A stretch of DNA of 64,000 bases. It comes from CADEED01 sp036677145. Its GTDB lineage: Bacteria > Pseudomonadota > Gammaproteobacteria > Steroidobacterales > Steroidobacteraceae. The DNA lies in assembly GCA_036677145.1 (NCBI GenBank), contig JAKFFF010000087.1, forward strand, positions 1 to 64,000. Reading direction: 5' to 3'. The position numbers were made by a program, and so were the translations under genes. The notes under the pieces are model-generated. The model did not search any database and was not told the DNA's origin. It saw only the letters and a program-made list of their open reading frames with translations. Of this stretch, positions 52,029 through 61,716 are shown piece after piece (within the stretch, counting starts at the first letter, position 1; every line of letters begins with the position of its first letter).

Positions 52029-52502
52029 ATGGCCGCGAAAAAGAAAAAAGGGAAGAAGGCGTCCGGGAAAACGGTGCAGCAGCCCAAGACTTTTTCCACG
52101 CCGTTCATCAAGGAAATCATCAAGACCTACATCCAGGATGGCACCACGAAGAAGTGGCCGCCTGCGGGCTCCGGCGCCATCGACGCGGCGCGCGACATCA
52201 ATGCGGTGAGCGCCGTGCTGGTCGATGCCTCATGCACGATGCTGACACCGTTGGCGCCCATGAATGTCCTCACGCTGGCGGGGAAGATCCAGGCCGACCT
52301 CACTGCTCGCGACTGGCCCGAGGCCGATGCCAAGAAGCTCCAGATAAAGTACGGCACGGCGACGCGCAAGCTCGCGAAACACGCGCTGCGCATGGGCGAG
52401 GCCCTGGCGATCGTCAGATACATGGTTCAGGTGGTTAGTGACCTCAACCCCACCGGTTCGGGCACGGGCAGCGGCGAGAAAACCAAGGTCCCGCCTCACT
52501 GA
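52029..52502 (+). CDS. Lys-rich small protein of unknown function
   Basis: A 157-residue protein. The N-terminus is Lys-rich (A-A-K-K-K-K-G-K-K-A-S-G-K). The rest is mostly helical (P-F-I-K-E-I-I-K-T-Y-I-Q, A-L-A-I-V-R-Y-M-V-Q). There is no signal peptide. ACAGGAACAACC precedes the ATG; an upstream in-frame ATG at 52014 is less likely. It converges on the CadC-like gene with a seven-base overlap. Confidence 0.6.
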   Translation: MAAKKKKGKKASGKTVQQPKTFSTPFIKEIIKTYIQDGTTKKWPPAGSGAIDAARDINAVSAVLVDASCTMLTPLAPMNVLTLAGKIQADLTARDWPEADAKKLQIKYGTATRKLAKHALRMGEALAIVRYMVQVVSDLNPTGSGTGSGEKTKVPPH

Positions 52503-54805
52503 GCGGCGAGGCGGCGCTGCGTGATCTCGATCACCGCCGCCAGGTCGTTGGCGTTGCGGGCAGCCATTTTCTCCAGCAGGGCGCTGAATTCCCGGCGGTC
52601 GCGCAGCGCCGCGAATGACGGGCTGTGTTCGATCGGCCAGGCGTAGCGCAAGCCGAGATCGACGGCGGCGGTGAGCGACCGCATTGCCGCATCGCGATCG
52701 CCGCGCAATGCGGCAACTTCGGCTTCGAGCACGAGCAGGCCGTGGCGCTTCACTCCCGCGGCGCTCATGCGCGCGATCAACCGCGCCGCCGCGTCAACGT
52801 GCCGCTGCGCGCCAGCTTCGTCACCGGTGGCGTGTTCCGCGGCCGCGGCGATCAGTAGATTGGAGTTCCCGGTGCGCGCGTACCACGCCTTGGCGAGATC
52901 GTCAGCGCGCAGCTTCGGCGAGGCCAGGGCGCGCGAGACGTAACCCTGCGCCGAGCGCGCATTGCCGGCGAACAGTTCGGCCTCGGCGAGTTCGAACAGG
53001 ACGTTCGGTTCGTCGCTCCTGGCCAGGCCGAGTGCCTCGATCTCGCGTTCGAGGCCGGCGGGGCCGTCGAGCGCGAGCGCCGTGCGCAAGGCCAGCGAGA
53101 CAAGTGACAGGTTGGATCCGTCGGGGCTGCCGGTCGCGCTCTTTGCCTCTTCGTAGGCCGCGCGCGCTTCGCGCACGAGCCCGAGCCGCATGAGCCAGCG
53201 TCCGCGATCCGCATGGATCTCCGTGATGTCGCCGCCGTCCTTGAGTGCGAGTTCGGTGAGCTTGAGTGCTTCGGCGGGCCGCCCGCGCGCTTCGGCCAGA
53301 TCGCTGGCCACGCTCAGCGGCCAGGTTGAATTCGCGCCGATGGCGCGCGCCTGGTCGCAGGACGCCTGCGCGACGTCGAACTGGGCGAGATCCGTCAACG
53401 TCATGCAGCGCTGTGCCAGCAGGTATGCGTCGAGCGGCTGGAGCTCCACGGCCCAGGTGTAATAACGCAGCGCGTCGCGCGGCTCGCCGGCCACGAGATG
53501 CAGCAGTCCTAGATCGGATGCGGCGCGCACCAGGTTCGGATTGAGCTCGAGCGCGCGCAGCAGGTTCTCGATTGCCTGTTCGCGCTGGCCGAGGTCCGAG
53601 TAAAGCGCGCCGCGCACGGCATGGAGCTCGGGCAGCCGCGGACTGCGCTTTTCCGCGGCTGCGAGCAGGGGCAACACGTCGCGCGCGATGTCCTCGTATG
53701 CCCGGTCGTTGAAATAAGCCTGGTTCAGATAAGCGGAGGCCAGGCCGACCAGCGCGAGCGGGTAGTTGGGCTCGATTTCGAGCGCCTGCTTGTATAGCCC
53801 GATCGCGCGATCGTTTTCTTCCCGCGTCCGCCGCTGCTGGTGGGACTGTGCGATGAGATAGAGCCGATGGGCGCGCGGTTCGGAATTGCGTCTTTGAGCG
53901 AAACCTTCGTCGGTCTCGGCCGTGAGCTCGAGTTCGAGTTGAGCCGCGACATCACGCGCAATCTGCTCCTGCATGCCGAGGGAATCGGAGATCGGCGTGT
54001 CGTAGGTATTTGACCACAGGTGATATCCATCGCTCGCGCTGACGAGCTGAACGGTGACACGCTGCGAATCGCCGGATCGGCGCACCGACCCTTCCACGAG
54101 ATGGGAAACACCCAGCGTCTTGCCGACGCGCCGCACGTCGATGCCGCGATCGCGGAACTCGGACGCGGAAGTGCGCGACACGACGCGCAGCGTCGGAACC
54201 TGCGCCAGCCAGTTCGACAGCTCCTCGGTGAGGCCGTCGCAAAAGGGCTGCTCGGACTTGTTGGTCGTGAGATCGACGAAGGGCAGCACCACGATTGAAT
54301 CGTTCTCGACCTTGGACGCCGAGAATCGCGGCCAATACACGGCCGTGGTGATACCGAGCACGAGGACACAGGCGAGCGCGACCGGCCAACGCCAGCGCAT
54401 GCCGGTGCGCTTCGGTGGCGCGGTCGATTCGGTCGAGGGGGTGCTCGTGACGTCGGCTGCCGCATCGGAAGGTTGCGCGGCGGTGACGGGGGCAACGAGC
54501 CGGTATCCCTTGCGCGCGACGGTTTCGATGTAGGTCGCGGGAGAATCGGTGTCGCCCAGCGCTTTGCGCAATTGCGAAATGGTCTGGTAAACCGAGGTGG
54601 GGCTGACGATGACGCCCTGCCACACGTCGTTGAGCAAGGTGTCCTGGCTCAACACCTTGCCGGGCGAGGCCGCGAAACGCATGAGTAGCCGCATCATGCG
54701 CGGCTCGATGCGAAGTATCTCTTCGCCGCGGGTCAGTGAATCGTCATCCGGGTCGGCTAACCACTCGCCGATGCGCACGGCGTTGTGGCCGGGCTGCGCT
54801 GCCAT
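52496..54805 (-). CDS. CadC-like membrane-bound transcription regulator with TPRs
   Basis: A 769-residue protein. Residues 10-105 are an OmpR-type winged helix (R-I-E-P-R-M-M-R-L-L and a Y-I-E-T-V-A-R-K-G-Y-R-L-V-A-P-V wing). A transmembrane helix lies at about 140-160. A segment with F-V-D-L-T-T-N-K-S-E-Q and the L-V-E-G-S-V-R-R-S-G-D-S-Q-R-V-T-V-Q-L strand resembles the FlgO/TolB-N module common in such regulators. TPR helices fill the rest. It should bind DNA from the inner membrane and sense something in the periplasm. Its targets are not known. Confidence 0.8.
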   Translation of the reverse strand: MAAQPGHNAVRIGEWLADPDDDSLTRGEEILRIEPRMMRLLMRFAASPGKVLSQDTLLNDVWQGVIVSPTSVYQTISQLRKALGDTDSPATYIETVARKGYRLVAPVTAAQPSDAAADVTSTPSTESTAPPKRTGMRWRWPVALACVLVLGITTAVYWPRFSASKVENDSIVVLPFVDLTTNKSEQPFCDGLTEELSNWLAQVPTLRVVSRTSASEFRDRGIDVRRVGKTLGVSHLVEGSVRRSGDSQRVTVQLVSASDGYHLWSNTYDTPISDSLGMQEQIARDVAAQLELELTAETDEGFAQRRNSEPRAHRLYLIAQSHQQRRTREENDRAIGLYKQALEIEPNYPLALVGLASAYLNQAYFNDRAYEDIARDVLPLLAAAEKRSPRLPELHAVRGALYSDLGQREQAIENLLRALELNPNLVRAASDLGLLHLVAGEPRDALRYYTWAVELQPLDAYLLAQRCMTLTDLAQFDVAQASCDQARAIGANSTWPLSVASDLAEARGRPAEALKLTELALKDGGDITEIHADRGRWLMRLGLVREARAAYEEAKSATGSPDGSNLSLVSLALRTALALDGPAGLEREIEALGLARSDEPNVLFELAEAELFAGNARSAQGYVSRALASPKLRADDLAKAWYARTGNSNLLIAAAAEHATGDEAGAQRHVDAAARLIARMSAAGVKRHGLLVLEAEVAALRGDRDAAMRSLTAAVDLGLRYAWPIEHSPSFAALRDRREFSALLEKMAARNANDLAAVIEITQRRLAAQ

Positions 54806-54839
54806 AGGAGCCTCCGATGGCGTCGAGCATACCGGAAGT

Positions 54840-55793
54840 TCAGCTGGCGGAGGCGTCCCCGCGCGATTTTCCGAGGCTCAGAATCAGGACGCTGCCGACG
54901 ATCAGCGCGCTGCCGGCGATCTGCCAGGCCGTCAGCCGCTCGTCGAAGAACACCGCCGCCAAGACAATAGTAGTAGGGGGTCCGACGGTGCTCCCGATCG
55001 CCGCGCGTTGCGCACCGACACGGCGCATGCCCTCGGCCTGCAGCAACCCGGGGACGAACATGCATGCGACGCCCAGGATGGCGAGCAGCGTCCAGTCGGT
55101 CGCGCCGAGTACCGCGAGCTCCCCTAACGAGCGGAAAGCCACGAAATGCACCGCGAGCAACACGGCCGCCGAGATCATGGCGATGGCCGCGAAACGGGTG
55201 CTGCCGAGCTCGTGGGTGTAGCGTTCGCCGATCAGGAAGTAGATAGCCGTCGTGAGCGCCGAGATCAACACCAGCGACGCGCCGAACAGGTTGGCGCGCA
55301 ATTCGGCGAGATCGATGCCGCCCATCGCGAAGAAGATGCCGACGTAGGTCACGAACATGGCCGCGACCACGCGTGTCTCGGGCGCGCGGCGTGTGAGGAA
55401 CGAGCTGATGAGCACGACCATCGCCGGATAACTGAACAACAGTACCCGTTCGATGGAGGCGTCGATCAACGTCAGCGCCCAGAAATCGACCAGCGCGCCC
55501 ACGTAGTAACCCACGACGCCGGCGATCACCGCGGCCAGTACCGCCGGGGTGCGCAGCCGCGGCGCCGGCGCGCCGGCAACCGGCGAGCGCTGCGCCTCGT
55601 TCGACAAGGCGCTCCCGCGCAATGCTATCCACGCAAACAGCGGCACCGCCAGCACGGCCCGCACCGTGACCAGCAGTTCGAACCCGACGCCGCGCTGGTA
55701 CAGGGCTTTGGCGAACAGGCCCTTGCTCGCGAACAGCATCGCCGCGCCGGCCACGAACAGCATTCCGAGCCGGTCGCGTGATGCGGCAGTCAA
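54840..55793 (-). CDS. EamA/DMT-family transporter
   Basis: A 317-residue protein with ten helices arranged as two EamA repeats (about 12-150 and 165-300). Landmarks are L-F-A-S-K-G-L-F-A-K-A and the final W-Q-I-A-G-S-A-L-I-V-G-S-V-L-I-L. The start was set at TTG 55793 because the longest frame would run into the start of ppc and adds non-membrane sequence; an ATG ten codons later is also possible. DMT transporters export amino acids, purines or similar metabolites; the substrate is unknown. It is divergent from ppc. Confidence 0.8.
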   Translation of the reverse strand: MTAASRDRLGMLFVAGAAMLFASKGLFAKALYQRGVGFELLVTVRAVLAVPLFAWIALRGSALSNEAQRSPVAGAPAPRLRTPAVLAAVIAGVVGYYVGALVDFWALTLIDASIERVLLFSYPAMVVLISSFLTRRAPETRVVAAMFVTYVGIFFAMGGIDLAELRANLFGASLVLISALTTAIYFLIGERYTHELGSTRFAAIAMISAAVLLAVHFVAFRSLGELAVLGATDWTLLAILGVACMFVPGLLQAEGMRRVGAQRAAIGSTVGPPTTIVLAAVFFDERLTAWQIAGSALIVGSVLILSLGKSRGDASAS

Positions 55794-55861
55794 GTTCCCG
55801 AGGTCCTCATTGGACCTAACGATACGCGACCTCGGGCATTCCCTGTAGAATCGCGCGCCTC

Positions 55862-58585
55862 GTGAGGCGTGACGACATCCAGTTTCCAGCGAAGCATTCG
55901 GCACTGCGCGATGACGTGCACGTGCTGGGCGCGCTGGTCGGCGACGTGCTCAAGGACCAGGGTGGCGATGCGTTGTTCGACCTGGTCGAAAAGGACCGGC
56001 GCCTGTCCATCCGGCGGCGTGCCGGCGACAAGGAAGCGGCCGCCGAGCTGTCGGTACAGTTGCGCGGCCGTGCGCCGCAAGTGGCCCGGGATCTCGCGCG
56101 CGCGTTCTCGATGTGGTTCCGCGCGGTCAATCTCGCCGAGAAGGTGCATCGCATCCGCCGCCGTCGCGGGTACTTCCTCGAGGCCAGCGAGCGCGCGCAG
56201 CCGGGTGGTGTCGAGGCCGCGCTGATCGATCTTGCGGCGCGCGGGCATTCGCTGGCGCAGGTGCTCGACCTGCTGCGCCGGATCAGCATCGAACCGGTCT
56301 TCACCGCGCATCCGACCGAAAGCGCGCGCCGCACCATGCTGCGCAAGAACCAGCGCATCGCCGAACTACTGCTCGATCGTCTCGACCCGACGCTGACGCC
56401 GCAGGAGCTGCGGCACAACTGGAGCCGGGTGCGCACCGAAGTCACCACGGCCTGGCAGACCGAAGATCATCCGCGCGAACGGCTCACGGTCGCGGACGAG
56501 CGCGAACACGTGGTGTTCTACCTCGCCGAGATCCTGTACCGCATCGTGCCGGCGTTCTACGACGAACTCGCCGAAGCCATCGGAAAGGTTTTCGGCGTCG
56601 CGCCCGAATCGCTCGAGTTGCCGAACATCATCCGCTTCGGCACGTGGGTCGGCGGTGACATGGACGGCAATCCCGACGTGCACGCGAAGACCATTCGCGA
56701 AACGCTCGCCCGCCAGCAGCAGGTCATCGTCAACGCGTATTTCAACGACTGCCAGCAACTCGCACAGCTGCTCTCGCAGAGCGCGAGCCGCAGTGCCGTG
56801 ACGCCCGAGCTCACGCAGCGCATCGAGCTGTACGCGACACTGATCCCCGGCGCGCTCGGCATAACGCCGATGCGTCACGACCGCATGCCGTACCGGGTGT
56901 TTCTCGGACAGGTCGGCGAGCGGTTGCGGCTTACCTACGATCAGCGGCCGAACAGCTATGAAGGTCCGCAGCAGTTCCTGCGCGATCTCAAGTTGATCAC
57001 GACGTCGTTGCGCGCGAATCGCGGCTTTCATGCCGGGTGGAGCAGCGTGCAGCGGCTGATCCGGCGCGTCGAAACCTTCGGGTTTCATCTTGCATCGCTC
57101 GATCTGCGTCAGCAGGCGGAGATCCATCACCGCGTGATCGGGCAAGGGCTCGACGATGCGAACTGGCTGTCACGCACCGCCGCCGAACGACATGACCTGC
57201 TGGTGCAGGCCATCGAGCGCGATGCCGGCGTGAAAATGGAACTCGACGCGCTCGGCCGCCGCACGCTCGGTGTGTTCGAAGCGATCCTGCAGGCGCGGCA
57301 TCGATACGGAAAGGATGCGATCGGTTACTACGTCGTCAGCGGCACGAGCGGCGCGGACGATGTGCTCGCGCCATTGCTGCTGGCGCGCTGGGCGGAGGCT
57401 TACGACCGGAAAAGCGGCGAGGTCGCGGTCGACATCGCGCCGCTGTTCGAATCCTGGGAGTCGCTCGAGCGTTGCGGGGATGTCATGCGCACGCTGCTCG
57501 ACGACCCGCTGTATCGCCGGCATCTCGATGGGCGCGGCCGCACGCAGTGCGCGCTGATCGGCTATTCCGACACCAACAAGGAAGGCGGCATCTGCGCCTC
57601 GCGTTTCGCCGCGTACCGCGCGCAGGCCGATCTGTCCGCGGCGCTGGCCGCCGCGAATGAACGTCACGTCATCTTCCATGCCCGAGGCGGCAGCATCGCG
57701 CGCGGCGGCTCGCGCATCGATTCGCTGGTGCGCACCGCGCCCGCCGGTACGATCAATGGCGTCTTGCGCCTGACCGAGCAGGGCGAGGTCATCAACCAGA
57801 GTTACGGCTTGCGGCCGATCGCGATGCGCACGCTCGAGCGCGCGTTCCACGCGCTCGCCAGCAGCCTGGGCGGCAATTCGCAGGGCATGGCTCCGGGCGC
57901 GGACCAGGTGAGGTTCGCCGGGCGACTGGCCACGCTCAGCCGCGAGCATTACCGGAACCTGGTGCGCGCGGACGCGGAATTCTACGCGTGGTTCCAGGCG
58001 GTGACGCCGATCGACGTGATCACGCGGATGCAGATCGGTTCGCGGCCGGCGGTACGCCCGGGGCAGGATGGTTTCGACGCACTACGCGCCGTGCCGTGGG
58101 TGTTCGCGTGGACGCAGTCGCGGCACATGTTGCCGGGCTGGTATGGCGCGGGCGCCGGCCTGCGGTCCGCGATCGACGAGTTCGGGCTAGCTACCGCGCA
58201 GGCGGCATACGCCGACTGGACATTCTTCACCACGCTGATCGACGATCTCGAGGCCTCGCTGGCGCGCGCCGACCTGGACATCGCGGCGGCCTACGAAGAA
58301 CTGGCGCCCGCCGCCCACCACCGCTACGCCGCGCAGGTGCGCGAGGAATTCGGCCTGGTGCGCGAGCAGGTGTTTGCCATCAAGGGGACTACCGCGTTGC
58401 TCGACCGCGACCCGACGTTGCAGCGCGCCATCGAACTGCGTAATCCCTACGTGGATCCGATCAATCTCCTGCAAGTCGATCTACTAAGGCGTTGGAGGGA
58501 AACCGGACGCCAGGACCGCGAGTTGTTCGAATCCTTGCTCGCGTGTATCGCGGGCATTGCCGAAGGGCTGCAGAGTACCGGATGA
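55862..58585 (+). CDS. ppc: Phosphoenolpyruvate carboxylase
   Basis: A 907-residue enzyme that adds bicarbonate to PEP to give oxaloacetate. The catalytic His is H150 in V-F-T-A-H-P-T-E-S. The G-Y-S-D-T-N-K-E-G-G signature and H-A-R-G-G-S-I-A-R-G-G segment hold the PEP- and metal-binding residues. The start is a GTG that lies close to the divergent EamA gene. It is of typical bacterial length. It refills the citric acid cycle. Confidence 0.95.
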   Translation: MRRDDIQFPAKHSALRDDVHVLGALVGDVLKDQGGDALFDLVEKDRRLSIRRRAGDKEAAAELSVQLRGRAPQVARDLARAFSMWFRAVNLAEKVHRIRRRRGYFLEASERAQPGGVEAALIDLAARGHSLAQVLDLLRRISIEPVFTAHPTESARRTMLRKNQRIAELLLDRLDPTLTPQELRHNWSRVRTEVTTAWQTEDHPRERLTVADEREHVVFYLAEILYRIVPAFYDELAEAIGKVFGVAPESLELPNIIRFGTWVGGDMDGNPDVHAKTIRETLARQQQVIVNAYFNDCQQLAQLLSQSASRSAVTPELTQRIELYATLIPGALGITPMRHDRMPYRVFLGQVGERLRLTYDQRPNSYEGPQQFLRDLKLITTSLRANRGFHAGWSSVQRLIRRVETFGFHLASLDLRQQAEIHHRVIGQGLDDANWLSRTAAERHDLLVQAIERDAGVKMELDALGRRTLGVFEAILQARHRYGKDAIGYYVVSGTSGADDVLAPLLLARWAEAYDRKSGEVAVDIAPLFESWESLERCGDVMRTLLDDPLYRRHLDGRGRTQCALIGYSDTNKEGGICASRFAAYRAQADLSAALAAANERHVIFHARGGSIARGGSRIDSLVRTAPAGTINGVLRLTEQGEVINQSYGLRPIAMRTLERAFHALASSLGGNSQGMAPGADQVRFAGRLATLSREHYRNLVRADAEFYAWFQAVTPIDVITRMQIGSRPAVRPGQDGFDALRAVPWVFAWTQSRHMLPGWYGAGAGLRSAIDEFGLATAQAAYADWTFFTTLIDDLEASLARADLDIAAAYEELAPAAHHRYAAQVREEFGLVREQVFAIKGTTALLDRDPTLQRAIELRNPYVDPINLLQVDLLRRWRETGRQDRELFESLLACIAGIAEGLQSTG

Positions 58586-58597
58586 TGACGGCCACTT

Positions 58598-58939
58598 ATG
58601 GACACCGGCGCCAGCCCGAAGGATTCGGGTTTCCGCAATTTCGCGGAGTTCTATCCTTACTACCTGAACGAGCATCGTCATCCGACCTCGCGGGTGCTGC
58701 ATTTCATCGGCACCTGGGGAGCGGTTTCATGCCTGTTGGCGTTGATGGTGACGGGCGAACTGGCGTGGCTGCTAGCGGCGCTGGTGTCGGGTTATGCGTT
58801 TGCGTGGATCGGGCACTTCCGTTTCGAGCGCAACAAGCCGGCCACATTTCGTCATCCGTTCTACAGTCTCGCGGGCGATTTCCGGATGTGGTGGCAGCTG
58901 AACCTGGGGAAACTCAAGTTCCGTGAGCAACTCCCCTAA
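58598..58939 (+). CDS. DUF962/Mpo1-like membrane protein
   Basis: A 113-residue protein with two hydrophobic helices. It has F-A-E-F-Y-P-Y-Y-L-N-E-H, R-V-L-H-F-I-G-T and W-I-G-H-F-R-F-E-R-N-K-P-A-T-F, the conserved His-bearing blocks of the Mpo1/YGL010w family. Yeast Mpo1 is an iron-dependent dioxygenase for alpha-oxidation of hydroxy fatty acids; bacterial members are less known. Its 3' end overlaps the ABC exporter gene by 17 bases. Confidence 0.8.
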   Translation: MDTGASPKDSGFRNFAEFYPYYLNEHRHPTSRVLHFIGTWGAVSCLLALMVTGELAWLLAALVSGYAFAWIGHFRFERNKPATFRHPFYSLAGDFRMWWQLNLGKLKFREQLP

Positions 58940-60710
58940 TTCTTCCGAACGACCAAAGTCCCGGTCCCTCAAACCCCTTCGCGCGCTGTTGCCCTTTCTC
59001 GCCCCGTATCGCGGGCGCATGGCAATCGCGCTCGTGGCGCTGCTGATCGCGGCCGGCGCGATGCTCGGGTTGCCGATGGCGTTGCGCAATGTCATAGACC
59101 AGGGATTCACCGCGGCCAACGCGGCGGCCGTCGACAAGTATTTCCTGTTGCTGCTGGCCGCGGCCTTCGTGTTCGCGGCGTTCGCTTCCCTGCGTTTCTA
59201 TCTGGTGGGCTGGATCGGTGAGCGCGTCGTTGCCGACATCCGCAGCGCGGTTTACCGACGAGTGATCCGCATGGATCCGGCGTTCTTCGAGGTGACCAAG
59301 ACCGGCGAAGTCCTCTCGCGGCTCACCACGGACACGACGCTTATCCAGTCGCTGTCCGGTGCGGGGCTGTCGATCCTGCTGCGTTCCGCGGTCAGTTTCA
59401 TCGGATCCCTGGTGTTACTGCTGTTCACCAGCCTGAAACTGGCTTTGATCATCTTCGCTTTGATTCCCACCGTGCTCGTGCCAATGCTGTTTTTCGGGCG
59501 GCGTGTGCGCAAGCTGTCGCGCGAGTCGCAGGACCGCGTGGCCGACACTTCGGGGCTCGCGGGCGAGACCCTCAACGCCATTCAGACCGTGCAGGCGTAC
59601 ACCCTCGAGGAATTGCTCGGAGCGCGCTACGACGGCGCGGTGCGCGACAGCTTCGACACCGCCATCCATCGCATGCGCGTGCGCGCCTGGATGATCGCGG
59701 CGGCGATCATCTGCATGTTCTCCGCCGTCACGCTGGTGTTGTGGCTGGGCGCGCGTTCGGTGTTGGACGGCACGATGACAGGTGGAGAGCTCGCGCAATT
59801 CCTGAGCTACGCCATATTCATGGCGACGGCCATCGCCGCGCTGTCGGAGATGTGGGGCGAAATCCAGCGTGCCGCCGGCGCGATGGAGCGCACGGTCGAA
59901 CTACTCGAATCGCGCCCCTCGATCGATACGCCGGCGAACCCCGTGCCGCTCGCCGCGCCGCGCGGCGCGATCCGTTTCGAACACCTGAGGTTCAACTATC
60001 CATCACGTCCGCAAACCCGCGCGCTCGACGGCATCGATCTTGAGATTGCCCCCGGTGAAAACGTGGCGTTCGTCGGTCCGTCGGGGGCCGGAAAAACCAC
60101 CATATTCCAGCTGCTGCTGCGCTTCTATGATCCGGCGTCCGGCCGCATCCTGGTCGATGGCGTGGACATCGCGCGTGCCGAACCGAGCGAGGTGCGGGCG
60201 CGTATCGGTCTCGTGCCGCAGGAGACCATGATCTTCGGCGCGAGCGCGCGCGAGAACATCCGTTACGGCCGTCCAGGCGCGAGTGATGCCGAGATCGAGG
60301 CGGCCGCGAAGGCGGCGGCCGCCGACGAGTTCATCGCCAAACTACCCGACGGGTACGACACCTTCCTCGGAGAAAAAGGCGCCCGGCTGTCCGGCGGCCA
60401 GAAGCAGCGCATCGCGATCGCCCGCGCCATTCTAAAGAACCCGCCCATCCTGTTGCTGGACGAGGCGACCAGCTCGCTCGATTCCGAGAGCGAAAGACTC
60501 GTGCAGGACGCGCTCGAAAAGCTCATGCGCAACCGCACGACGCTGGTGATCGCGCACCGCCTGGCGACCGCGATCAATTCGGACCGCATCGTCGTGATCG
60601 ACCGCGGATGTATCGTTGGCATCGGCCGGCACGCGGAGCTGCTGCGCGACAATGCGTTGTACGCGCGGCTCGCGGCGCTGCAATTCGGCGAACCGGCCGA
60701 GCCGGCCTGA
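58923..60710 (+). CDS. ABC exporter, MsbA-like half-transporter
   Basis: A 595-residue protein. The N-terminal 310 residues are a six-helix ABC exporter membrane domain, and the C-terminal 240 hold the ATPase: Walker A G-P-S-G-A-G-K-T-T near 385-393, signature L-S-G-G-Q-K-Q-R near 489 and Walker B I-L-L-L-D-E-A-T. It is a full half-transporter that dimerises to export lipids or other hydrophobic substrates. The GTG start lies inside the end of the Mpo1-like gene. Substrate not inferable; lipid A (MsbA) is possible but not shown. Confidence 0.85.
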   Translation: MSNSPNSSERPKSRSLKPLRALLPFLAPYRGRMAIALVALLIAAGAMLGLPMALRNVIDQGFTAANAAAVDKYFLLLLAAAFVFAAFASLRFYLVGWIGERVVADIRSAVYRRVIRMDPAFFEVTKTGEVLSRLTTDTTLIQSLSGAGLSILLRSAVSFIGSLVLLLFTSLKLALIIFALIPTVLVPMLFFGRRVRKLSRESQDRVADTSGLAGETLNAIQTVQAYTLEELLGARYDGAVRDSFDTAIHRMRVRAWMIAAAIICMFSAVTLVLWLGARSVLDGTMTGGELAQFLSYAIFMATAIAALSEMWGEIQRAAGAMERTVELLESRPSIDTPANPVPLAAPRGAIRFEHLRFNYPSRPQTRALDGIDLEIAPGENVAFVGPSGAGKTTIFQLLLRFYDPASGRILVDGVDIARAEPSEVRARIGLVPQETMIFGASARENIRYGRPGASDAEIEAAAKAAAADEFIAKLPDGYDTFLGEKGARLSGGQKQRIAIARAILKNPPILLLDEATSSLDSESERLVQDALEKLMRNRTTLVIAHRLATAINSDRIVVIDRGCIVGIGRHAELLRDNALYARLAALQFGEPAEPA

Positions 60711-60810
60711 CATGAAGCTCCTGGGCAAGAGTTTCCCGTAAGTCCCGGAGTCATAAAGGTGAAACGAGGGTGCGGCATGCTTACAGCAAGCCCTCAACCC
60801 CGGGACGCAT

Positions 60811-61611
60811 ATGCGCGATGCTGGCGACAGGAAAACGATTCGGCTGCGGACGGTTTTCGTTTCCGACGTGCACCTGGGCTCCCGCGGCTGCCGCGCGGAC
60901 CTGCTGCTCGACTTCCTGAAAACCGTCGAAGTCGACAACCTCTATCTAGTCGGCGACATCATCGACCTCTGGGCGCTGCGCAAGAGTTTCTATTGGCCGC
61001 AGGAACACAACAACGTGCTGCGCACCGTGCTCGGGAAGGCGAAAGGCGGCACCCGCGTCATCTACGTTCCCGGCAACCACGACGATGAGCTGCGCGAGTT
61101 CTGCGGCTCGGTGTTCGGCAACCTCGAGATCCACCGCGAATACGTGCACGAAACCAGCGACGGCAAACGCCTGCTGGTGATGCATGGTGACGAATTCGAC
61201 ACCGTCGTGAAGTGCAGCCCGTGGCTCGCGCGCCTCGGCGCGAGCGCCTATGATTTTTCGCTGCGGCTCAATCGTTATCTGAACGCGGTGCGCGGGGCCT
61301 TCGGTTATCCCTACTGGTCGTTCGCCGGCTATCTGAAACATCGCGTAAAAAATGCCGTGCAGTACATATCGAGTTTCGAGCGCGCGGTCGCCCATGCGGG
61401 GCGCCGGCGCGGAGTCGATGGCGTGGTGTGTGGACACATACACCGTCCGGAGATCAGTGATATCGATGGTGTCATGTACTGCAATGATGGAGACTGGGTC
61501 GAGAGTTGTTCGGCGCTCGTCGAAGACATGAACGGCAGGCTCGCGATCTGGTCCTGGCCGGAAATGCGCGCCGCGACGCAATCGCCGGAACTGGTGGCCG
61601 CCGCGGCCTGA
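60811..61611 (+). CDS. UDP-2,3-diacylglucosamine diphosphatase-like metallophosphoesterase
   Basis: A 266-residue calcineurin-like phosphoesterase. All five metal motifs are present: S-D-V-H-L-G-S, G-D-I-I-D-L-W, P-G-N-H-D-D, M-H-G-D-E-F-D and C-G-H-I-H-R-P-E. The N-terminus and the last motif match LpxH-type enzymes that remove UMP from UDP-diacylglucosamine in lipid A synthesis, although the protein is somewhat longer than E. coli LpxH. Confident as a phosphoesterase, moderate as LpxH. Confidence 0.75.
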   Translation: MRDAGDRKTIRLRTVFVSDVHLGSRGCRADLLLDFLKTVEVDNLYLVGDIIDLWALRKSFYWPQEHNNVLRTVLGKAKGGTRVIYVPGNHDDELREFCGSVFGNLEIHREYVHETSDGKRLLVMHGDEFDTVVKCSPWLARLGASAYDFSLRLNRYLNAVRGAFGYPYWSFAGYLKHRVKNAVQYISSFERAVAHAGRRRGVDGVVCGHIHRPEISDIDGVMYCNDGDWVESCSALVEDMNGRLAIWSWPEMRAATQSPELVAAAA

Positions 61612-61716
61612 AGAACCGTGTCTGATCGATGCGCGCCAGGGAGCGGCGCGCGACGCAGGCCAATTACCGAGTTTCCCTGCGTCACAGGCCTGCAACGCCT
61701 GTGAAATAATCGGCCC

